From positions 378,065-442,064 of the forward strand of contig NZ_KB849543.1 of NCBI RefSeq assembly GCF_000368565.1: DNA of 64,000 nt, in the 5' to 3' direction. The position numbers were made by a program, and so were the translations under genes. The stretch's first letter is position 1. Each line of letters begins with the position of its first letter. Below the pieces are notes generated by a model. The model saw only the letters and a program-made list of their open reading frames with translations. It was not told the DNA's origin and made no database searches. Positions 57,910-64,000 of the stretch are shown here, piece by piece. Origin of the DNA: Acinetobacter gerneri DSM 14967 = CIP 107464 = MTCC 9824 (GTDB lineage: Bacteria; Pseudomonadota; Gammaproteobacteria; Pseudomonadales; Moraxellaceae).

Positions 57910-58398
57910 TTAATCTTGTACCCACGGCAGTTGATGGGTTTTCCAACCATTGATTTGATTTCGTTGATTATTTTTATTTAAGTCACCTTCAAAACCTTCT
58001 AGGATATTGTAGATGTTTTGAAAACCAGCATTGAACGCAGCTTCAGCTGCAAGTGCAGAACGTTTGCCGCTTCGACATAACAATAAGATGGTTTTATCTT
58101 TACCAACTTTATTTTCCAATTCTTTTAAAAATCTAGGGTTACGATTGAAAGCAGTGCCTGTTGCCCATGCGATATGTACACCTTCAGGGATATAACCTAC
58201 AAATTTACGTTCTTCATTGGTGCGGACATCAACTAAAACGACATCTGCAGATTCAACCAATTTCCATGCCTGTTTTGGGCTTAAACTTCCTGTAAAATTT
58301 AGATCATGCTGTTGTGCAAACTGTTTGGCTTCATTGAAAATTTCTTCTACATTCTTTAGTGTTTGAACTTGATCTGAAGAACCAACTTTAGCATTCAT
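57910..58398 (-). CDS. Rhodanese-domain sulfurtransferase
   Basis: 162 residues with one rhodanese domain: VVLVDVRTNEERKFVGYIPE and the active loop LLCRSGKRSALAA, whose cysteine carries a persulfide. No signal peptide. First gene of the encapsulin operon, so probably handles sulfur moved to or from the compartment. Its promoter lies in the 454-bp divergent gap. Confidence 0.88.
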   Translation of the reverse strand: MNAKVGSSDQVQTLKNVEEIFNEAKQFAQQHDLNFTGSLSPKQAWKLVESADVVLVDVRTNEERKFVGYIPEGVHIAWATGTAFNRNPRFLKELENKVGKDKTILLLCRSGKRSALAAEAAFNAGFQNIYNILEGFEGDLNKNNQRNQINGWKTHQLPWVQD

Positions 58399-58852
58399 GA
58401 CGATTCCTTTTTTTCTTTAAAACTTGTACTGATAAGGCAAATATTATTTTTTTTATTGCTTGTTTAGAAATAAGTAAAAATCATTTATATATCTAAAAAT
58501 GATAAAAGATACGAGTTATAGCACTTATTTGAATAAAAAAATATTGATCAAAAATATGCCTAAAAGAATGAATAATAAATAAAAATATACGTAATTAAGC
58601 TTTAATTATTTCAGTAATTTTATATTGCTTTAATGACTGTTTGCTTTTTTAACGAGCCTATATATTTAAAATTATTTAAATAAAATCAATAAATTAAAAG
58701 GATGTGGAAATTTCTCTAGCGAATTCATGCAAAGCTTATCTCGAATAAATATTTTGAATTAAAAGATTTGCTTATAAAAATAATCAAGCGATCTGATCAG
58801 AGAAACCTGTTCAGCAATGAAAACTTTAAAATGAAACAATTGGACATTTCTC
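58399..58852. promoter_or_regulatory. Divergent promoter region of the sulfur operon and ABC transporter
   Basis: 454 bp, AT-rich. It must hold both operons' promoters, so a shared sulfur-responsive regulator (CysB type) is plausible. I cannot assign a binding site. Confidence 0.4.
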
Positions 58853-59512
58853 TTGAATTGGCAATATATCCAAAGCGTTATTCCGCAATTTATAACAGCA
58901 CTCGGGATGACCTTAAAAATCTCAATAATCAGCATTATTTTAGCCATACTTCTTGGGTTGTTATGCAGTATTGTGTTGACTTACAAAGTCAAAATTTTAG
59001 ACAAAATCGTAAAAATATACATAGAAATTTCACGTAATACACCTTTATTGATTCAACTGTTTTTTTTGTATTACGGACTACCAAAGCTTGGCATCAAACT
59101 TGATGGTTTTACTTGTGGCGTGATCGGACTGACTTTTTTAGGTGGTAGTTATATGGCCGAAGCCTTCAGGGCAGGTCTGGAAGCGGTGCAAAAAGGTCAA
59201 ATTGATTCGGCAAAAAGTGTCGGGTTGAATCATTTCCAAGTCTTCAGGTTTGTTATCTTCCCTCAAGCACTTGCGGTATCGATTCCCGCAATTGGAGCGA
59301 ATTGTCTTTTTTTGATCAAGGAAAGTTCAGTGGTCAGCGCTATTGCAATCGCAGAGCTTTTATTTGTCACTAAGGATCTAATCGGAATGGATTATAAAAC
59401 CACTGAGGCATTGTTTTTATTAATTATTTCTTATCTGATTATCCTGTTACCTGTTTCATTTTTAAGCCGTTATTTTGAATATAAAAGTCGTCAGGTGAGC
59501 CATGGAGTTTGA
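58853..59512 (+). CDS. Polar amino-acid ABC transporter permease
   Basis: 219 residues from TTG 58853. Membrane segments follow the HisM/GlnP pattern, with the TrpABC-box EAFRAGLEAVQKGQIDSAKS, VGL near 110 (EAA loop) that docks to the ATPase. Overlaps the second permease gene by 11 bases. With two permeases, one ATPase and two binding proteins the set is a complete polar amino-acid importer. Divergence from a sulfur operon suggests cystine or cysteine. Confidence 0.88.
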   Translation: MNWQYIQSVIPQFITALGMTLKISIISIILAILLGLLCSIVLTYKVKILDKIVKIYIEISRNTPLLIQLFFLYYGLPKLGIKLDGFTCGVIGLTFLGGSYMAEAFRAGLEAVQKGQIDSAKSVGLNHFQVFRFVIFPQALAVSIPAIGANCLFLIKESSVVSAIAIAELLFVTKDLIGMDYKTTEALFLLIISYLIILLPVSFLSRYFEYKSRQVSHGV

Positions 59513-60167
59513 ATATTTATTTCAACATGATCATCTGATTCGCCTGTTTAGCGGGCTTTGGATGACTGCAAAAATTGCATTTATATCGGTATTTTTCTCA
59601 GCAATTTTTGGCCTAATTTTCGGCGTGATCATGACTTCGAAGTATAAGTGGGTCAAAATTTTGAGCCAGTTTTATCTGGAATCAATTCGTATTATTCCAA
59701 TATTAGTCATGTTATTTGTGTTTTATTTTGGCTTTGCGACGTGGTTTAACTGGCAACTTTCTGCAGAACTAGTATGTATCGTTGTTTTCACCCTTTGGGG
59801 GACAGCAGAAATGGGTGATTTGGTCAGAGCTGCAATTAGTTCTATAGATCGACATCAACAAGATTCTGCTTATGCACTTGGATTAAGCCCAAAACAAACG
59901 CTTATTTATGTGATATTTCCACAAAGCCTAAAACGTGTAACCCCTGGCGCAATCAATTTATTTACCCGTATGGTGAAAACAAGTTCTCTTGCCATGCTCA
60001 TTGGTGTGGTTGAAGTAATTAAAGTCGGTCAGCAAATTATTGAAAATTCACTTTTAACAGTACCCGATGCTTCACTTTGGATTTATGGCTTTATTTTCCT
60101 TTTGTATTTTTTACTTTGCTATCCCTTGTCGCTGTTGTCCACTTATTTAGAAAAAATTTGGGAGTAA
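59502..60167 (+). CDS. Polar amino-acid ABC transporter permease (second)
   Basis: 221 residues. Starts inside the previous gene (ATG 59502). EAA loop region [30 protein letters not shown]; five or so membrane segments. Forms the heterodimeric channel with the upstream permease. Confidence 0.88.
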   Translation: MEFEYLFQHDHLIRLFSGLWMTAKIAFISVFFSAIFGLIFGVIMTSKYKWVKILSQFYLESIRIIPILVMLFVFYFGFATWFNWQLSAELVCIVVFTLWGTAEMGDLVRAAISSIDRHQQDSAYALGLSPKQTLIYVIFPQSLKRVTPGAINLFTRMVKTSSLAMLIGVVEVIKVGQQIIENSLLTVPDASLWIYGFIFLLYFLLCYPLSLLSTYLEKIWE

Positions 60168-60169
60168 TT

Positions 60170-60901
60170 ATGTCTTTGTTATCTATACAACATTTACAGA
60201 AATCTTTTGCAGATAATCCTATTTTACGCGGCATAGATTTAGAGGTAGAACAGGGAGAAGTAGTCGTTATCTTGGGTCCATCAGGATGTGGAAAAAGCAC
60301 TTTGTTGCGTTGTATTAATGGTTTAGAACCGATTCAAAATGGTGAAATTTCACTTAAAGGTTTCGGATGCTTGGGGCGGGATATTTCATGGATCAAAGCT
60401 AGGCAAGAAATTGGAATGGTATTTCAAAACTATGAATTATTCGGTCATATGAACGTGATTAATAATATTTTGCTCGGACCACTTCAAGTACAAAAAAGAC
60501 AGCGCATCGAAGCAGAAAAAGTTGCAGATGAGCTGCTTAAAAGGGTCGGTCTATATGATCGAAAGCATGATTATCCTAGACAACTATCGGGTGGACAAAA
60601 ACAGCGTATCGCGATTGTGCGTTCCTTGGTGATGCAGCCCAAAGTGATTTTATTTGATGAAATCACCGCTGCACTTGATCCCGAAATGGTCCGTGAAGTA
60701 CTGGATGTGGTGCTTGGATTGGCGCGTGAAGGAATGACCATGTTGATCGTTACTCATGAGATGTCATTTGCAGAAAAAGTTGCGGATCGCATTATTTTTA
60801 TGGATCAAGGTCAGATTATAGAGCAGGCAAAACCAGTAGATTTTTTTGCTCATCCACAAACGGAACGTGCAAGAGCATTTTTAAACATTTTAAATTATTA
60901 A
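60170..60901 (+). CDS. Amino-acid ABC transporter ATP-binding protein
   Basis: 243 residues from ATG 60170, two bases after the permease stop; a longer in-frame start inside the permease is spurious. Walker [13 protein letters not shown] near 36, Q-loop MVFQNYELF, signature LSGGQKQR, Walker [13 protein letters not shown] and H-loop VTHEMSF are complete. Drives uptake of the solute delivered by the binding proteins. Confidence 0.95.
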   Translation: MSLLSIQHLQKSFADNPILRGIDLEVEQGEVVVILGPSGCGKSTLLRCINGLEPIQNGEISLKGFGCLGRDISWIKARQEIGMVFQNYELFGHMNVINNILLGPLQVQKRQRIEAEKVADELLKRVGLYDRKHDYPRQLSGGQKQRIAIVRSLVMQPKVILFDEITAALDPEMVREVLDVVLGLAREGMTMLIVTHEMSFAEKVADRIIFMDQGQIIEQAKPVDFFAHPQTERARAFLNILNY

Positions 60902-60913
60902 GAGAAAAACCAC

Positions 60914-61765
60914 ATGAATAATCAATATATTAATCTATCACTTGCTGTGCTTTTAGTTGGTTTTTTAACAGCTTGTCAGAAAACAACTGAAACAAAAAAT
61001 GAAGCTCAGATTAATGATTCATTAGAACAAATACGAAAAAATGGTGTCATTCGTATCGCAGTATTTGCTGACAATCCACCTTTTGGTTATGTCGATAGTC
61101 AGGGTAAAAACCAAGGTTTTGACGTAGCACTTGCCAAGCAGGTCACAAAGGATTTATTGGGTGATGAAAATAAAATTCAGTTTGTGGTAACAGAAGCTGC
61201 AAATCGAGTTGAGTTTTTAAAATCAAACAAAGTTGATGTGGTATTTGCAAGTTTTTCTGTGACGCCTGAACGTAAGCAAGTTGTTGATTTTGCAGAGCCA
61301 TATTTAAAGGCTGCGCTGGGCATTGCTTCGCCCAAAGCCAAGCCCATTGATCGGATAGAACAGCTTTATGGCAAAACATTAATCGTCAACAAAGGCTCAA
61401 GCTCTGATAGTTTTTTCTCTAAAAATTATCCTCAAATCAATTTGCTTAAGTTCGAACAAAATACGGATGCCTTCAACGCACTCAAAGATGGGCGAGGTGA
61501 TGCGATTTCTCAAGACAGTACTTATGCCTTGGCGTGGGCTGCTGAAAATCCGAAATTCACAGTCGGTATTCAACAAATTGGCAATCAAGACTATATCGCG
61601 TCGGCGGTAAAAAAAGGCAATAGCAGCCTTTTAAAATGGTTGAACAGTGAAATGATTCATCTCAGGGAAACGGGACAAATTCAAAGCATTTATCGACAAA
61701 CATTACAGCCTATTTATGGCAATTCAGTCGATCCCAATATTTTTCTAGATGTTCAAAAAAAGTAA
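60914..61765 (+). CDS. Amino-acid-binding lipoprotein (first)
   Basis: 283 residues. Signal peptide ending in lipobox LTAC (Cys21). Family 3 solute-binding fold: IRIAVFADNPPFGYVDSQGK, NQGFDVALAKQVTKDLLGDE, and SFSVTPERKQVVDFAEPYLK. It is 12 bases after the ATPase gene. A close paralogue follows, so the transporter may take two substrates or forms, such as cystine and a related compound. Confidence 0.88.
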   Translation: MNNQYINLSLAVLLVGFLTACQKTTETKNEAQINDSLEQIRKNGVIRIAVFADNPPFGYVDSQGKNQGFDVALAKQVTKDLLGDENKIQFVVTEAANRVEFLKSNKVDVVFASFSVTPERKQVVDFAEPYLKAALGIASPKAKPIDRIEQLYGKTLIVNKGSSSDSFFSKNYPQINLLKFEQNTDAFNALKDGRGDAISQDSTYALAWAAENPKFTVGIQQIGNQDYIASAVKKGNSSLLKWLNSEMIHLRETGQIQSIYRQTLQPIYGNSVDPNIFLDVQKK

Positions 61766-61816
61766 TCAATATCAATTTTTTATTCAAATGAAAATGTACA
61801 TAAAAGGTGAAATAAA

Positions 61817-62674
61817 ATGTTAAAACTTCAAAAAAATATTCAATATCTTTTGGCTGCATCTGTATTAAGTTTGGGTTTACTCGGCTGTAATAAGGCAAGT
61901 GATAGTCAGCCCAAAGCAGCAGATACATCCGCTTCAAGTATTGAACAAATCAAAAAAAATGGTGTAGTCAGAATCGGTGTGTTTAGTGATAAACCACCAT
62001 TTGGCTATCTGGATGCACAAGGTAAAAACCAAGGTTTTGATGTAGAAATTGCGAAACACGTTGCCAAAGATCTATTGGGTGATGAAAATAAAGTTGAATT
62101 TGTGCTTACCGAAGCAGCCAATCGGGTTGAATATCTAAAATCAAATAAGGTCGATATTATCTTCGCCAATTTTACTGTTACGCCTGAACGCAAAGAAGTT
62201 GTTGATTTTGCCAAGCCATATTTGAAAGTGGCACTCGGTGTAGTATCTCCAAAAGATCATCCGATTAGCGATATAAATCAATTGAAAGATAAAGTTTTAT
62301 TGGTCAATAAAGGCACGACAGCTGATTCATATTTTACCAAGAAATATCCAGAAATTAAGCTACAAAAATATGAGCAAAATACAGAAACTTTTGCAGCATT
62401 AAAAGATGGACGTGGTGCGGCTTTGGCGCATGACAATTTACTGGTATTGGCTTGGGCAAAAGAAAATCCGAATTATACCGTTGATATTACAACACTTGGA
62501 GAGCATGATTTGATTGCACCTGCTGTGAAAAAGGGTGATAAGGAACTTTTGGATTGGTTAAATAAAGATCTTGAAAAGTTGGCTAAAGAAGGCGTGATTC
62601 ATCAGGCTTATGAAAAAACGTTGCTGCCTATTTATGGCGATAGTATTCCTGCCAAAGATTTAATTATAGAGTAA
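61817..62674 (+). CDS. Amino-acid-binding lipoprotein (second)
   Basis: 285 residues with lipobox LGLLGC (Cys24). Very similar to its upstream neighbour: IRIGVFSDKPPFGYLDAQGK-type N-terminal lobe (VRIGVFSDKPPFGYL), NFTVTPERKEVVDFAKPYLK. A tandem duplication is the likely origin. Preceded by AAGGTG and followed by a strong terminator. Confidence 0.88.
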   Translation: MLKLQKNIQYLLAASVLSLGLLGCNKASDSQPKAADTSASSIEQIKKNGVVRIGVFSDKPPFGYLDAQGKNQGFDVEIAKHVAKDLLGDENKVEFVLTEAANRVEYLKSNKVDIIFANFTVTPERKEVVDFAKPYLKVALGVVSPKDHPISDINQLKDKVLLVNKGTTADSYFTKKYPEIKLQKYEQNTETFAALKDGRGAALAHDNLLVLAWAKENPNYTVDITTLGEHDLIAPAVKKGDKELLDWLNKDLEKLAKEGVIHQAYEKTLLPIYGDSIPAKDLIIE

Positions 62675-62771
62675 TGACTATAATGACTTGGGATTTACTG
62701 ACTTTTCAGTGCAGAAGCATGTGTTGTTCACATTTAGAGTAACTTCCATTTTCTCAATATTTATATTCAAT

Positions 62772-62801
62772 AAAGCGCTACTTCAAGAGATGTAGCGCTT
62801 T
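62772..62801 (+). terminator. Terminator hairpin of the ABC operon
   Basis: A perfect 10-bp stem AAAGCGCTAC/GTAGCGCTTT with a 10-base loop, 97 bases after the last gene. Confidence 0.75.
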
Positions 62802-62884
62802 AAAAAACTACAACTCTACATCCAATCATAGCTACTTTGCTGGCTTAGGGTTATCATAGTTCAATCAAGACATTGGAACGAATT

Positions 62885-63952
62885 ATGAAAATTGTCGCGG
62901 ATGAAAATCTAGCCTTTACCGAATATTTTTTCTCAGAATTCGGAGATATTCATCAAACAGCGGGGCGTACTTTGACACATGATGATGTGCATGATGCAGA
63001 GGCTTTGCTGGTTCGTTCTGTGACAAAAGTCAATGAAGCTTTGATCGATGAAACGCCTTTGAAATTTATCGGCAGTGCGACCATTGGTACAGATCATCTC
63101 GATATTGCAGCAATCGAAAAACATCAAATTGCATGGTCAAATGCAGCAGGTTGTAATGCTCAAGCCGTTGCAGAATATGTTATCACTGCATTATTAAATT
63201 TAGATCCTTCATTATTAGATAAAAATGACCAATTTACTTTGGGAATCATTGGGCTAGGAAATGTCGGCTCTCGTTTAGCTTATATGGCTAAACTTTTGGG
63301 TTGGAAAGTGATCGCCTTTGATCCTTTTGTAAATCGTGAAAATATAAAACAAGTCGAATTAAATCAGTTGTTGGCTGTAGCTGATGCGGTAACCACACAT
63401 GTTCCTTTGACTAAAACGGGTGAATATCCTACGTTTCATTTAATTGATGAAAATGCTTTAAATTGCATGAAAAAGGATGCAATTTTAATCAATAGCGCTC
63501 GTGGACCAGTGGTATCAGAAGCAGCATTGATCACAGATATTGAAAAAAATCAACGTAAAGTTGTGCTGGATGTATTTGAACATGAACCTGAAATTTCACA
63601 AAAACTACTCGATTTGGTAACGATTGTTACGCCGCATATCGCGGGTTATAGTTTGGAAGGTAAGGCTCGTGGCACACAAATGATTTACGATGCTTTTTGC
63701 AAGACATTTGCATATCAAGCACATAAAAAGTTTGAGAGTCAGTTACCTGCGTGTGCACAGTATTTTTATGGCAATGACATCAAACAGACATTAAAAAAAT
63801 ATCACCATGAAATTTATGATATTTCACGTGATGATACCAATCTTCGTAGCTGTTTAAAAGACGGAAAAGTAGACCAAAAAGCATTTGATTATTTACGTAA
63901 AACTTACCCTTTACGTCGTGAGTGGGCTGTACATGGGGGACCAAAAGCATGA
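62885..63952 (+). CDS. pdxB: 4-phosphoerythronate dehydrogenase
   Basis: 355 residues from ATG 62885 (MKIVADENLAF); the TTG at 62873 is upstream. D-isomer 2-hydroxyacid dehydrogenase fold with LGIIGLGNVGSRLAYMAKLL (NAD site) near 120, THVPLTKTGEYPTFHLID, INSARGPVVSE and HIAGYSLEGKARGT (catalytic His). The last is characteristic of PdxB, the second step of de novo pyridoxal phosphate synthesis. The stop overlaps the next gene as ATGA. Confidence 0.95.
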   Translation: MKIVADENLAFTEYFFSEFGDIHQTAGRTLTHDDVHDAEALLVRSVTKVNEALIDETPLKFIGSATIGTDHLDIAAIEKHQIAWSNAAGCNAQAVAEYVITALLNLDPSLLDKNDQFTLGIIGLGNVGSRLAYMAKLLGWKVIAFDPFVNRENIKQVELNQLLAVADAVTTHVPLTKTGEYPTFHLIDENALNCMKKDAILINSARGPVVSEAALITDIEKNQRKVVLDVFEHEPEISQKLLDLVTIVTPHIAGYSLEGKARGTQMIYDAFCKTFAYQAHKKFESQLPACAQYFYGNDIKQTLKKYHHEIYDISRDDTNLRSCLKDGKVDQKAFDYLRKTYPLRREWAVHGGPKA

Positions 63953-64000
63953 GCTTTGCATATCAACCGACGTGTGAAATAAAAGCCCTCAAAGCACGTG
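63949..64000 (+). CDS. Start of a gene, perhaps epmA
   Basis: Seventeen codons (MSFAYQPTCEIKALKAR) at the window edge, coupled to pdxB by ATGA. The 'YQPTC.I..LK.R' start resembles EF-P lysyl-lysine ligase EpmA, but too little is visible to be sure. Confidence 0.4.
   Translation, partial: MSFAYQPTCEIKALKAR

Overview
The window is almost certainly from an Acinetobacter chromosome. The DNA is AT-rich, the insertion sequences look like the Acinetobacter IS17-like IS5, IS66, IS256 and IS3 types, and the right flank carries a family 2A encapsulin/cysteine desulfurase locus, an amino-acid ABC transporter and pdxB in typical gamma-proteobacterial form. All identifications come from reading the sequence and translations; no database search was run.

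Layout. (1) 1-7583 is the end of one mobile element: the tail of an OLD-type nuclease gene and a UvrD-like helicase gene (a Gabija-like pair), facing a tightly coupled leftward operon of a tyrosine recombinase (GmtY-like), a large recombinase-like protein (GmtZ-like), a small partner (GmtX-like) and a complete but divergent greB. The element sits inside the host greB gene, whose 3' part resumes at 7584. (2) 8028-8117 is tRNA-Ser(TGA). Its last 14 bases recur at 50985-50998, next to a P4-type integrase gene, so about 43 kb is a second genomic island in the tRNA. (3) Inside the island: a broken IS3 element; a P4/CP4-like module (two YagK/YfjJ proteins, AlpA, unknown proteins) in which hairpins repeatedly cover the ribosome binding site; a lipoprotein and XRE regulator; a WYL regulator followed by three dynamin-like GTPases (LeoBC/LeoA, Eleos-like); a DUF805 protein; a recombination module (zinc ribbon, DUF932, YqaJ nuclease, possible directionality factor); Fic-YhfG; a type I restriction-modification operon with a repeat-controlled hsdS and an embedded RelA/SpoT-type gene; IS66 and IS5 elements; a Fur-box TonB receptor; oleate hydratase; and an eroded stretch of IS fragments, terminators and two matching RNA-like hairpins. 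(4) 51000-64000 is ordinary chromosome: amidohydrolase plus MFS transporter, a sulfur operon (rhodanese, serine acetyltransferase, encapsulin, cysteine desulfurase), a divergent five-gene amino-acid (probably cystine) ABC transporter, pdxB and the start of another gene.

How it fits together. Both mobile elements carry phage-defence genes (Gabija-like; Eleos-like; type I R-M plus a possible alarmone enzyme; Fic/YhfG), so the greB-tRNA-Ser region is a defence hotspot. The most unusual points are the recombinase operon that ends in a replacement for the gene it interrupts, the set of hairpins sequestering Shine-Dalgarno sequences in the island replication module, the 10-bp phase-variation repeat inside hsdS, and the RelA/SpoT-like gene between hsdS and hsdR.
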